From Iocasia fonsfrigidae (GTDB taxonomy: Bacteria > Bacillota > Halanaerobiia > Halanaerobiales > DTU029): 64,000 nt of DNA. A program made the translations under genes and the position numbers. The notes below the pieces were generated by a model, which saw nothing but the letters and a program-made list of their open reading frames with translations, had not been told where the DNA came from and did not search any database. Positions 44,537 to 53,134 of this stretch are shown one piece after another (the stretch's first letter is position 1; each line of letters starts with the position of its first letter). The stretch spans positions 3,204,137 to 3,268,136 of the forward strand of contig NZ_CP046640.1 of NCBI RefSeq assembly GCF_017751145.1, in the 5' to 3' direction.

Positions 44537-45859
44537 TTATCTTGCACTTACATCACAAGAATCAGATGTTGCATACGAACTCCCAGCCTTTTCCAGTTCA
44601 TAGGCTTTTCTATCCATATATCTAAAAGGAATGTAATATACTGCAAGTGATACAAATACCATAAAAAATTGTAAAACAGCAATTTTCCAGCTTCCCAACA
44701 AGACACCGGATATTCCAATAGGAAGCGGCCACGGAAGCTGTACTCCATTAATTCTGGGAACCAATCCGATTGCTGTGACGGCATATGCAATTGTACTGCT
44801 TAATATGGGGGCTGCAAGATAAGGAATCAACATAACAGGATTCAAAACGATAGGCGTTCCGAAAGTAATAGGTTCGTTAATGTTAAATATGCTAGTTGGA
44901 ATTACTAATCTCCCTAAAATTTTATATTGCTTGCTTTTTGCAAAAAACGCCATCAATAGTGCCAATCCAATAGTTAAACCTGTACCCGACATAAATACAT
45001 AGGCTCTAAAAAATTCCATGCCTACTATATTAGGCAATGCTTGCCCAGCCTGATATGCAGCCTGATTCTGCATGTCCATTGATAATAATAGCGGACCCAT
45101 TATGCCGTTAAACACAATGACTGTTCCATGTATACCAAAGAACCATAGGATACCTATTGCCAGATTTATAATCAGTAATGATATATAAGATCCCGTTAAT
45201 CCCTGCAAAGGTGTCTGAATGCAAGTAAATACCGCCTGATTAAGGCTTCCATAAGGTGAAAATTTAAAAATAATGGCAATGAATAACGCCAATATAACAG
45301 TTACAAAGCCGGGAATCAATGTGTTAAACGACCTTGCTACATTAGGTGGAACGCCCTCAGGCATTTTAATTATAAAACCTTTTTCGATGAAAAAAACGTA
45401 TATTCTCGCCGTTAACAATCCTATGAGGATTGCTACAAATAGTCCCTTTGGCCCAATCCAGTCGAAAGGAATATAACTTATCATTTTGTCATTGATTTTT
45501 ACCTGTCCTGTTGGTGTTACAATTAAGAAACATATCAGTCCCAAAACCCCGGACATCAAACCGTCTTTATTAAATCGTTCCGCCAGACTGTAAGCAATTA
45601 AAAAAGCTGCTAACAGAGCCGTTATGTTCGATGTGAAGCTTACAGGTATTTTAATCAAGTCAACTAATCCGGTTTTACTTATAAAATCTGTCCAGGCTTT
45701 AATCGGCAGGTTTGTCAATAAAGTAAAGATTGAACCGACGATAATCGGTGTCATAATAAGTATCATTGCGTTAGAAACCGATTTAATGTATTTATTGTTT
45801 GCAAACACACCCATACCTGCCTGGATTTTTTCTAATGTTTTAGAAGAAATCATTTTCAT
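44537..45859 (-). CDS. celB: PTS lactose/cellobiose-family IIC permease
   Basis: This 440-residue membrane component of a cellobiose/diacetylchitobiose-class PTS has about ten helices. Family motifs are the N-terminal KTLEKIQAGMGVFANNKYIKSVSNAMI, FGIHGTVIVFNGIMGPLL, the NEPITFGTPIVLNPVMLIPY signature (about residue 325), and the last loop WPLPIGISGVLLGSW. It carries the sugar across the membrane while it is phosphorylated by IIB. It sits between the IIB gene and the GH4 glycosidase. Confidence 0.94.
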   Translation of the reverse strand: MKMISSKTLEKIQAGMGVFANNKYIKSVSNAMILIMTPIIVGSIFTLLTNLPIKAWTDFISKTGLVDLIKIPVSFTSNITALLAAFLIAYSLAERFNKDGLMSGVLGLICFLIVTPTGQVKINDKMISYIPFDWIGPKGLFVAILIGLLTARIYVFFIEKGFIIKMPEGVPPNVARSFNTLIPGFVTVILALFIAIIFKFSPYGSLNQAVFTCIQTPLQGLTGSYISLLIINLAIGILWFFGIHGTVIVFNGIMGPLLLSMDMQNQAAYQAGQALPNIVGMEFFRAYVFMSGTGLTIGLALLMAFFAKSKQYKILGRLVIPTSIFNINEPITFGTPIVLNPVMLIPYLAAPILSSTIAYAVTAIGLVPRINGVQLPWPLPIGISGVLLGSWKIAVLQFFMVFVSLAVYYIPFRYMDRKAYELEKAGSSYATSDSCDVSAR

Positions 45860-45904
45860 GAAATTATCCTCCCTTATTATGATAAATAAAAATAATACAT
45901 AAAA

Positions 45905-46207
45905 CTATTTTAGTTCTAATGCCATTTTTAGTACTTTTTCGCCATTCATCATACCATAATCCACACTGTTAATTACTGCGACCTTAATTCCTTTTGGTTC
46001 ATATAACGTTTTAATTTTTGTAAGTGTATAGCCAACCTGTGGGCCTAAAAGCAATATATCAGTATCATCCGCATACTTTAAAATTTCACTCTCTGGTATG
46101 GCACGTATTTTTACAAGTATACCGGATTTTTCTGCTGCTGCATTCATTTTGGTTACCAAAAGGCTGGTGGACATTCCTGCTGCACAAATAAGAGTAATCC
46201 TTTTCAT
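45905..46207 (-). CDS. celA: PTS lactose/cellobiose-family IIB component
   Basis: This 100-residue cytoplasmic phosphotransfer protein has the start ATG at 46207 with GAGGAGGG upstream. The phospho-cysteine is Cys8 in ITLICAAGMSTSLLV. LLGPQVGYTLTKIK and INSVDYGMMNGEKVL are typical. It receives phosphate from the IIA encoded upstream and passes it to the sugar in IIC. Confidence 0.95.
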   Translation of the reverse strand: MKRITLICAAGMSTSLLVTKMNAAAEKSGILVKIRAIPESEILKYADDTDILLLGPQVGYTLTKIKTLYEPKGIKVAVINSVDYGMMNGEKVLKMALELK

Positions 46208-46208
46208 G

Positions 46209-46544
46209 CTAACCCTCCTCTCTGTTTCCTGATATTTTTTCGTATAAGTCAATAAACTCCCTTGCAAGATCAATTACTATCACAGCATTCATTAAATGGT
46301 CCTGGGCATGTACTAAGAGAATTGAGATATCTTTTAACTTACCTTCGGCCTCATCTTGAATAATATCTGACTGAAATTCATGTGCTTTAGTTAGAAATTC
46401 ACCTGCCTCTTCAAGTAATTTTTTTGCACTGGCTATGTTACCTTTCTTAGCATAGCTAATAGCCTCCATAGTTTTGCTTTTTGCTTCCCCGCTATTTACT
46501 ATAAGTTGCATAGCCAGCTTTTCAATATCCATTTCATTATCCAT
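46209..46544 (-). CDS. celC: PTS lactose/cellobiose-family IIA component
   Basis: This 111-residue three-helix protein has the ATG at 46544 behind AAAGGG. The phospho-histidine lies in LLVHAQDHLMNAV (about residue 78), and the metal-binding Asp is in the same helix. It accepts phosphate from HPr, most likely the dedicated HPr encoded at 49.6 kb. It is the first gene of a IIA-IIB-IIC-GH4 operon read from a sigma-54 promoter. Confidence 0.95.
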   Translation of the reverse strand: MDNEMDIEKLAMQLIVNSGEAKSKTMEAISYAKKGNIASAKKLLEEAGEFLTKAHEFQSDIIQDEAEGKLKDISILLVHAQDHLMNAVIVIDLAREFIDLYEKISGNREEG

Positions 46545-46589
46545 TGATATCACCCTTTATAATTAAATTGTCTTCTGCTATTAAATAAA

Positions 46590-46606
46590 TGCAAATATCA
46601 TACCAA
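46590..46606 (-). promoter_or_regulatory. Sigma-54 promoter of the PTS-GH4 operon
   Basis: On the minus strand TTGG (46606-46603), eight bases, then TTGC plus A (46594-46590) reproduce the sigma-54 consensus TTGG-N8-TTGCW with exact spacing. It lies 46 bases upstream of the IIA start. The divergent gene encodes a sigma-54 activator. Confidence 0.85.
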
Positions 46607-46760
46607 AACATATTTTAAACCTGCACTATAGATAAATTAACAATAACAAAGTGAAACTTCCATCAGTGGGGATCTTACGGACGGTTACTCCAGGATAAAT
46701 GTTCACAAAAGAAAATTGTTTTATCTGTTTCGCAAATATATTAAAAAGAGTCATGTAATA

Positions 46761-46799
46761 AAACACATAGCAAAACACATAATTTTCTGAAAAACACAT
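46761..46799. promoter_or_regulatory. Candidate upstream activating sites: three AAACACAT repeats
   Basis: AAACACAT occurs at 46761-46768, 46773-46780 and 46792-46799, about 160-200 bases upstream of the sigma-54 promoter of the PTS operon. That distance suits an enhancer bound by the LevR-type protein. The sites also lie just before the activator's own start region, so they could mediate autoregulation too. Confidence 0.5.
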
Positions 46800-46866
46800 T
46801 CTTGACTTCGATAAGTAACTAATATAAACTTATAAAATAAAAGAATTCAATTTGGGGGTATATTCT

Positions 46867-49554
46867 ATGAAGCGTATTGACATTGTCTACAAAAAGTTAA
46901 AAGAGTTAACTTCCAATCATGGTATAACGACCAGCCAACTAGCTAACGAACTGGGTTTATCACGTGCTAATGTTAGCAGTGATTTAAACCGTTTGTGTGA
47001 TAAAAAGATGGCCTTAAAGGAAGGAACAAAACCTGTTTATTACAGGGCTATAAAGGTTAAAAATACTATGCCAAAAACTTCACTGGACATATTCGCTAAA
47101 AGTAACCAAAGCCTGTTTTCTGCAGTAGAGCAAGCCAAAGCGGCTGTGGTTTATCCCCCGCATGGTATGCATATGCTATTATTTGGCGAAACCGGGGTTG
47201 GAAAGTCAATGTTCGCAGAGCTTATCTACAAATATGGACTGGAAATAGGAAAATTCAGTCATTCAGCTCCATTTATCGTGTTTAACTGTGCAGATTATGC
47301 CAATAATCCTCAACTCCTGGTCTGTCAACTTTTTGGTACAAGAAAAGGCACATACACCGGTGCTGATACCGATAGGGCGGGGTTAATCGAAAAAGCCGAC
47401 AATGGAATTTTGTTTTTGGACGAAATACACCGGCTCCCCCCAGAAGGCCAGGAAATGTTATTTACTTTCATTGACAGAGGCACTTTCCGACGTCTGGGAG
47501 AAACAGAAACTGAACGAAAAGCAAAAGTTCTGATTATATCTGCTACAACAGAAAATCCAGAATCTTCATTATTGAAAACATTTATCAGAAGAATTCCCAT
47601 GATAATCAGAATTCCGAATCTTGAAAAAAGAAGTGTTGACGAGCGTCTAAATCTGCTCATCCAATTCTTGCGCAGTGAATCAGCCCGGCTTGGAAAACCT
47701 ATTTTTGTTTCTGTTAATTCAATGAGGTCTCTTTTAGGTTATAATTGTCCAAATAACATAGGTCAGCTAAAAACCGATATCCAACTTATTTGTGCAAAGG
47801 CATACTCTGACTATGTTTCAGGCAAAAAGGACGATATCCGGATTGTTAGCTCTGACCTGCCAGCTTCTATAAAAGAAGGTCTCTTAACCAAGACAAACCA
47901 CAGACAAATATGGAACAGATTAATCGGAATCAACAACCGCTATTGTATATTTGACAGCAGTAATAAAAAAAATTTTTTTGAAAGCAATGAAGATACGGAA
48001 AACATTTATGAAATGATTGATTCACGCGTTCAAGAGTTAAAAAACAGAGGAATGACAGATAAACAGATAGAAATAGAAATTAATAATGATATCCGCTCTT
48101 ACTTTAAAAAGTGTATAGAAGCTGTTGAAAAAAAGATAGACTTTTCAAGTATTGAAAAATTTGTCGGATACGATGTTATCAATGTGGTAAATGAAATTAT
48201 AGCATATAGCGAAGAAAAGCTTAACCGACATTTTGACACCTATATAAAGTACGGTTTAGCAGTTCATATTCACAATTTAATCAATCGTATAAATGGAAAT
48301 CGGGAAATTGTAAATTCTCAGCTAAACCTGATAAGAAAAGAGCATAATATAGAATTTTCTGTAGCAATTAAATGTTTAAAGTTTATTGAAAGAACATTTG
48401 ATATTAGCATGCCCATTGATGAAGCCGGCTTTATAGCCATGTTTTTTTTACATGATGAAATAACCCTTCAAAGACATAAAGAAAAGGTTAAAGTAATCGT
48501 AGTAGCACATGGTTCAACCACAGCCTCATCAATGGCTAACACATGTAACCAACTCCTTAATATGGATTATGTTGTGGGGTTCAACGCACCTCTAAATGAA
48601 AATCCCCAGAAAATTTACAATAGAATCAAAAATTATCTTAAAAACACACCTGGAAAATCGGATGTGCTTATGCTGGTAGATATGGGTTCCCTGACTAACT
48701 TCGGTGACGAACTTCAAAATGAACTAAAAATACTGGTGAAAACCATACCACTTGTAAGTACACCCCATGTAATTGAAGCTGCCAGAAAAGCAATTATGGG
48801 CTACCCACTGGACTATGTATACCAGAAGACAATGAATGTAAATGACCTTTTGAGTAAGGAAGTTAAATATCCCCTCACTGATAAAAAAGTAAATAATATA
48901 TTTATAATAACAGCCTGCACGACAGGCGAAGGAAGTGCCCTAACAATTAAGAATTTATTGGAAGATGAACTTGATTTCAACAAATCATCTTTTGAAATTA
49001 TTCCCTTGAGGATTACAGGAAAAAATGACATTTATTCAAGAGTCAGTAGCCTTGAGAATTATGGAAAAGTGCTATGTATCGTTAGTTCCTTCAAAACCAA
49101 TCTGAACATACCTCACTTCACATTAGACCAAATTTTCAACGGTAAGGCAATTGATAAAATACAGACCTTAATTCAGCAAGAAGAAACATTTAACAGTATA
49201 AGTAAAACCCTAGGAAACATGCTTAAGAATATCAATTCAAAGACGGTTTTTAACGATATTAGACAATTTATTCAAAACGTGGAAATAAAAATAGAACGCA
49301 AACTTACCACCAGTGTTTTAATTGGAGTAACCTGCCATATCGGCTGTATGATAGATAGATTAAAAGGCAATGAGGAAATCAATGAATACCCTGAGCGTCT
49401 GCATTATATTCAAGAAAACACGGAAATATTCAATATCATTAAAAATGAATGCAAATTTTTAAACAAAAACTACGGAATTAATATTTCCGATGATGAAATA
49501 TGTTATATTTCTACCTTCTTTAACCCTGATAATTGTGAACAACAAGCCGGGTAA
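46867..49554 (+). CDS. LevR/CelR-type sigma-54 activator with PRD and PTS domains
   Basis: The protein has 895 residues. The ATG at 46867 has GGGGG 8 bases upstream. Domains in order: winged HTH (about 10-60, TTSQLANELGLSRANVSSDL); AAA+ sigma-54 domain with GETGVGKS and the loop GTYTGA (GAFTGA variant) and ILFLDEIHR; first PRD (about 435-540); mannose-type IIA domain (VIVVAHGSTTASSMAN); galactitol-type IIB-like domain; second PRD at the end. PTS-mediated phosphorylation of the PRDs and IIA links activity to sugar supply. It is transcribed away from the PTS operon that it probably controls. Confidence 0.94.
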   Translation: MKRIDIVYKKLKELTSNHGITTSQLANELGLSRANVSSDLNRLCDKKMALKEGTKPVYYRAIKVKNTMPKTSLDIFAKSNQSLFSAVEQAKAAVVYPPHGMHMLLFGETGVGKSMFAELIYKYGLEIGKFSHSAPFIVFNCADYANNPQLLVCQLFGTRKGTYTGADTDRAGLIEKADNGILFLDEIHRLPPEGQEMLFTFIDRGTFRRLGETETERKAKVLIISATTENPESSLLKTFIRRIPMIIRIPNLEKRSVDERLNLLIQFLRSESARLGKPIFVSVNSMRSLLGYNCPNNIGQLKTDIQLICAKAYSDYVSGKKDDIRIVSSDLPASIKEGLLTKTNHRQIWNRLIGINNRYCIFDSSNKKNFFESNEDTENIYEMIDSRVQELKNRGMTDKQIEIEINNDIRSYFKKCIEAVEKKIDFSSIEKFVGYDVINVVNEIIAYSEEKLNRHFDTYIKYGLAVHIHNLINRINGNREIVNSQLNLIRKEHNIEFSVAIKCLKFIERTFDISMPIDEAGFIAMFFLHDEITLQRHKEKVKVIVVAHGSTTASSMANTCNQLLNMDYVVGFNAPLNENPQKIYNRIKNYLKNTPGKSDVLMLVDMGSLTNFGDELQNELKILVKTIPLVSTPHVIEAARKAIMGYPLDYVYQKTMNVNDLLSKEVKYPLTDKKVNNIFIITACTTGEGSALTIKNLLEDELDFNKSSFEIIPLRITGKNDIYSRVSSLENYGKVLCIVSSFKTNLNIPHFTLDQIFNGKAIDKIQTLIQQEETFNSISKTLGNMLKNINSKTVFNDIRQFIQNVEIKIERKLTTSVLIGVTCHIGCMIDRLKGNEEINEYPERLHYIQENTEIFNIIKNECKFLNKNYGINISDDEICYISTFFNPDNCEQQAG

Positions 49555-49574
49555 AATTCAATAATCAATAAGTG

Positions 49575-49591
49575 TTGGCATAAAAATTGCA
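49575..49591 (+). promoter_or_regulatory. Sigma-54 promoter of the HPr-enzyme I operon
   Basis: TTGGCATAAAAATTGCA matches the sigma-54 consensus TTGGCAY-N5-TTGCW exactly in spacing, 40 bases before the HPr start and 20 bases after the activator stop. It indicates separate, co-regulated expression of HPr and EI with the PTS operon. Confidence 0.9.
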
Positions 49592-49631
49592 TATTAATAT
49601 AGTAAAACACACTTTATGGAGGGAAATTTAT

Positions 49632-49898
49632 ATGATTTCAGAAAAAGTTATAGTAAAAAATAAAATTGGCTTTCACGCCAGGCCTGCATCTTTATTAGTG
49701 AAGGCTGCAGACAAATTTAAGTCCAATATAAATATTATTAAGGGTGATAAGACTGCTAAAGCAAAATCAATGATTAGTTTGTTAACCCTCAGAGTAAAGA
49801 TGAATGATGAGATTGTCATAACTGCCGAAGGTTGTGATGAAAATGAAGCAGTTTATACCCTAGTTGAACTAATTAATTCAAAATTTGGTGAAGAATAA
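49632..49898 (+). CDS. HPr phosphocarrier of the local PTS
   Basis: This 88-residue protein has the ATG at 49632 with GGAGGG upstream. The phospho-acceptor His is in KIGFHARPASLLV (His15 position), and the regulatory serine is in AKAKSMISLL. It transfers phosphate from EI to the IIA protein and probably to the PRDs of the activator. It is the second HPr in the window. Its gene lies 22 bases ahead of the enzyme I gene. Confidence 0.94.
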   Translation: MISEKVIVKNKIGFHARPASLLVKAADKFKSNINIIKGDKTAKAKSMISLLTLRVKMNDEIVITAEGCDENEAVYTLVELINSKFGEE

Positions 49899-49920
49899 TA
49901 CTTCTGGAGGTGAATATTCC

Positions 49921-51549
49921 ATGGATTCATATATTTGCGCCTCAAAGGGTTATGCAATTGGTGAGGTTTATATCTACGAAGATATAAAGTTACAGTCTTT
50001 TCCCGATAAAACAGACAATGTGGAAACAGAAATTACAAGATTAAAAGACACAGTTAAAATATGCAAAAAGCAAATAGAAGAAATTGCAAGAAAAATACGG
50101 AATTCAGTTGGAAATAAAGAAGCAGAAATATTGGAAAGCCATATTAGTCTTCTAAATGACCCAGAATTTATCGGTGAAATCTTTCAAGAAATCAAGGATT
50201 CAAAAAAAACTTCTGAAAAAGCAGTTAGTGATGTTGTCAGCAAACTGGAAGAAATCTTCTCTCAGTTTGACGATGATGAATATTTGAAAGAAAGAGCAGC
50301 AGATATTAAAGATGTTGGTACAAGATTGATTCGTATTTTAAGCGATGAGGAACAAAAAGATCTGGAAAATCTCCCAGAAAATTCAATTATAGTTGCTCAT
50401 GATTTAAAACCATCTGAAACCGCTCGTATTGATAAAGATAAAGTTGTCGGGATTATAACCGAAACAGGAAGTCAGACTTCTCACACAGCCATTATGGCAA
50501 GAGCTATGAACATCACAGCTATTGTCGGTTTTCGAGATATACTTGCAAAGGTAGAAACAGGAGATATGGTAATCATTGACAGCATATCCGGAAAGGTAAT
50601 TATTAATCCAGATAAAGATATAATCAAGCATTATAAAGAATTGAAACATAAATTCGAAAAACAAAAAGAAGGGCTTAAGAAAATCCTGGACAAAAAAATA
50701 ATTACCAAAGACGGTCGTAAAATTATGGTTGCCGCCAACATCGGTTCCCTTGCAGAAGTAAATGTTGCCCTGAGTAATGGTGCAGAAGGTATTGGACTTT
50801 TCAGAACTGAATTCCTTTATATGGATAGAAATTCAATGCCTTCCGAAGAAGAACAGTTTGAAGTCTATAAACAGGTTGCTCAAAAGATGGGTAATAAACC
50901 CGTTATTATTAGAACACTGGATATCGGAGGTGACAAAACACTTCCCTATTTGAACTTAACAAAGGAAGACAACCCTTTCTTAGGAGTTAGGGCCATCAGG
51001 CTCTGCCTGCAAAACAGGAATATTTTTAAAATACAATTACGCGCCCTGCTAAGAGCATCCATATATGGTCATATAAAAATTATGTTCCCAATGATTGGCA
51101 GCCTCAAGGAATTAACCTCTGCAAAAACTATATTAAAAGAGTGTATGAAAGAACTACAGGAAAAATCTATTGATTTTAAAAACAATATGGAAATGGGAAT
51201 GATGGTTGAGATACCTGCTGCCGCAGTAATGGCTGATGAATTTGCAAAACATGTTGACTTTTTCAGTATCGGCACAAATGATTTAATACAATACACTCTT
51301 GCAGTTGATAGAATGAATGAAGGTCTCTCCGATTTATATAACCCTATGAACCCTGCAGTTTTACATCTTATCAAAACCAGTATTCATGCTGCTCATGCTA
51401 ATGGAATACCATGTTATATGTGTGGAGAAATGGCAGCAGATTTTAGTGCAATACCTATTTTGTTGGGCTATGGTCTTGATGAATTTTCTGTCAGCTCCGC
51501 TTCTATCCTGGAAGTAAAAAATTTTATATTAGAAACAATAAATCAATAA
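49921..51549 (+). CDS. ptsI: PTS enzyme I (phosphoenolpyruvate-protein phosphotransferase)
   Basis: The protein has 542 residues, slightly shorter than the usual 570. The ATG at 49921 has GGAGG upstream. The phospho-histidine is in GSQTSHTAIMARAM (about residue 185). The PEP-binding domain has GIGLFRTEFLYMDR, IIRTLDIGGDKTLPY, FFSIGTNDLIQYTLAVDR and the catalytic Cys in PCYMCGEMA. It starts the phosphorelay from PEP to HPr. Placement under sigma-54 control indicates an EI dedicated to this sugar rather than the general one. Confidence 0.95.
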   Translation: MDSYICASKGYAIGEVYIYEDIKLQSFPDKTDNVETEITRLKDTVKICKKQIEEIARKIRNSVGNKEAEILESHISLLNDPEFIGEIFQEIKDSKKTSEKAVSDVVSKLEEIFSQFDDDEYLKERAADIKDVGTRLIRILSDEEQKDLENLPENSIIVAHDLKPSETARIDKDKVVGIITETGSQTSHTAIMARAMNITAIVGFRDILAKVETGDMVIIDSISGKVIINPDKDIIKHYKELKHKFEKQKEGLKKILDKKIITKDGRKIMVAANIGSLAEVNVALSNGAEGIGLFRTEFLYMDRNSMPSEEEQFEVYKQVAQKMGNKPVIIRTLDIGGDKTLPYLNLTKEDNPFLGVRAIRLCLQNRNIFKIQLRALLRASIYGHIKIMFPMIGSLKELTSAKTILKECMKELQEKSIDFKNNMEMGMMVEIPAAAVMADEFAKHVDFFSIGTNDLIQYTLAVDRMNEGLSDLYNPMNPAVLHLIKTSIHAAHANGIPCYMCGEMAADFSAIPILLGYGLDEFSVSSASILEVKNFILETINQ

Positions 51550-51561
51550 AAGAAATAATAA

Positions 51562-51603
51562 AGCGAAGTTTTGCAAATTCTAATATTTGCATAAGCTTCG
51601 CTA
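51562..51603 (+). terminator. Terminator of the HPr-EI operon
   Basis: Nested stems AGCGAAG/CTTCGCT and TGCAAAT/ATTTGCA form a long hairpin 15 bases beyond the EI stop codon, followed by an AT-rich tract rather than a clean T-run. Confidence 0.65.
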
Positions 51604-51644
51604 TATAAGTTTCATTTAATTTATTTACACTAATGCTTTGTGTA

Positions 51645-51793
51645 AGCCAATTATATTAATGGAGCGACTCTATATTTTTCACGTAGGCAGGACGCCGTAA
51701 CGCGACCCAAGTCGATTCGGTAGTACTGGCCCTAACATTGCGTTTTTAAAAGAAAGGGGCAGTGAACGACAAGCGGAATTAATATAATTGGCT
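51645..51793 (+). repeat. Structured intergenic element R2, copy 3
   Basis: The element is 149 bp with a perfect 16-bp outer stem (AGCCAATTATATTAAT/ATTAATATAATTGGCT). Inside are GAGCGACTCTA, GTAGGCAGGACGCCGTA and GTGAACGACAAGCGGA, in the same order as copies 1 and 2 at 35.4-35.7 kb. The outer stem sequence is unrelated to theirs. No ORF is present. Confidence 0.85.
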
Positions 51794-51879
51794 GGAACGG
51801 AAAAGCGCAATATTTAAGTGCTAACTAATATATTACATAAAATAACCTTTATTATTATTTCTTCCTACAAAAAGTTCCC

Positions 51880-52098
51880 CTTTCTCCTAATTTCAACTTC
51901 AAGGGAAACCAAAAAATGTCCAGGCATTACTACGAGATGTAATTGCTTTAATCTTTTCTTTTATTCGTTTTATTGATTTGGGATGGATTCTTACTCTTAC
52001 TTTACCTGGATTGTCACCCTTGTCTTGAGCTAACGGTTGGCACTATCAACCTCCGTATCGGACTTTCACCGACTAGAAAGCGCCCATGCTGGGCGCAC
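51880..52098 (-). mobile_element. Group IIC intron remnant (5' end fused to maturase tail)
   Basis: On the minus strand the sequence starts GTGCGCCCAGCATGGGCG right after the rpsI terminator T-run. It continues with the domain I landmarks GTCGGTGAAAGTCCGA and GTTAGCTCAAGACAAGGGTG. It then jumps into an open frame (52000-51899) reading VRVRIHPKSIKRIKEKIKAI, followed by TSRSNAW, the late part of a group II maturase. The middle of the intron, domain V and domain VI are missing. Group IIC introns insert behind terminators, as here. Confidence 0.85.
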
Positions 52099-52130
52099 TA
52101 AAAAAAGAGAGGAATACTCCCCTCTCTTTT
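52099..52130 (-). terminator. Terminator of rplM-rpsI
   Basis: A 10-bp stem AAAAGAGAGG/CCTCTCTTTT with an 8-base loop is followed on the minus strand by further T's, then A, and directly by the group IIC intron remnant. Confidence 0.9.
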
Positions 52131-52154
52131 GAAATCTGCTTGTGTATTTGAATT

Positions 52155-52550
52155 TTACCTCTTGGAAAACTGTGGAGCCTTACGCGCTTTCTTGAGACCG
52201 TATTTTCTTCTTTCCTTCATCCGCGGGTCTCTTGTGAGATAACCGGCCTTTTTAAGTGGTTGGCGATAATCCTGATCAACCTTTAATAAAGCCCTGGCAA
52301 TACCATGTCTAATTGCCCCGGCCTGGCCTGATAAACCCCCACCCTCTACATTTACAAGTACATCTAATGTGTTCAGAGTTTTTGTTAACTCCAGTGGAGA
52401 TTTAAGGTCTTTAATAAGTGTATCACGGCCAAAATAATCATTTATATCTTTATCATTTACAATGATCTTGCCGCTTCCTGGAACTAATCTAACCCGGGCA
52501 ATTGATTTCTTCCGGCGACCAGTTCCCCAGTACTGTACTTCGGCAGCCAT
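52155..52550 (-). CDS. rpsI: Ribosomal protein S9 (uS9)
   Basis: This 131-residue 30S protein reads [19 protein letters not shown] at the N-terminus, has [20 protein letters not shown] in the middle, and ends [12 protein letters not shown], the tail that reaches the P-site tRNA. It follows rplM by 16 bases, the standard pair. A group II intron remnant and a terminator lie just downstream. Confidence 0.98.
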   Translation of the reverse strand: MAAEVQYWGTGRRKKSIARVRLVPGSGKIIVNDKDINDYFGRDTLIKDLKSPLELTKTLNTLDVLVNVEGGGLSGQAGAIRHGIARALLKVDQDYRQPLKKAGYLTRDPRMKERRKYGLKKARKAPQFSKR

Positions 52551-52566
52551 TTAATCTTCCTCCTCT

Positions 52567-52995
52567 CTATAATTCCAATTCTTCAGGTTGCTGGGCCTGA
52601 TGAGGGTGTTCTGACCCTGCATAGACCTTTAATTTTTTTACGACCTGTCTCCCCAGTTTATTATGGGGTATCATTCCTTTAACGGCTTTTTCAATAATTA
52701 ACTCTGGTTTTTTCTTTACTAAATCTTTATAAGTAGTCTCCTTTATTCCACCAGGATAACCACTATGACGATAATATTTCTTTTGATCCCATTTCTTACC
52801 TGTCAGTTTGATCTTCTCTGCATTTATAATAATAACAAAATCACCAGTATCTATATGAGGTGTAAAACTTGGTTTATGTTTTCCCCTTAAAATATCGGCA
52901 ACCTTGGTAGCCAGGCGTCCCAGAGTTTTATCACTTGCATCTACCAGATACCATTTGCGTTCTACTTGATCAGGTTTTGCCATAAATGTAGACAC
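52567..52995 (-). CDS. rplM: Ribosomal protein L13 (uL13)
   Basis: This 142-residue 50S protein uses a GTG start with AGGAGGG upstream. Landmarks are [42 protein letters not shown] and [35 protein letters not shown]. It is the first gene of the rplM-rpsI pair, and the 135 bases before it may hold its promoter or leader. Confidence 0.98.
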   Translation of the reverse strand: MSTFMAKPDQVERKWYLVDASDKTLGRLATKVADILRGKHKPSFTPHIDTGDFVIIINAEKIKLTGKKWDQKKYYRHSGYPGGIKETTYKDLVKKKPELIIEKAVKGMIPHNKLGRQVVKKLKVYAGSEHPHQAQQPEELEL

Positions 52996-53134
52996 TATTA
53001 TCCCTCCTTTTTAACTTAATAACCTTCTTTTAAATTTATATAAATGTTTGTAACGGGGCAGTATAACAGAGATATCCAAAATAAATTGTATTACAGGACA
53101 GAGTAATTGTCAAGGTAATTAAAGAAGAAATCAA

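Noticed and set aside
46620-46740. Sequence between the PTS promoter and the activator repeats, checked as a possible insertion-sequence end
   Set aside because: No inverted repeat partner or transposase fragment was found; nothing could be assigned.
46761-46799. A short repeat array considered as CRISPR
   Set aside because: The units are only 8 bases with uneven spacing; a regulatory site next to a sigma-54 activator explains it better.
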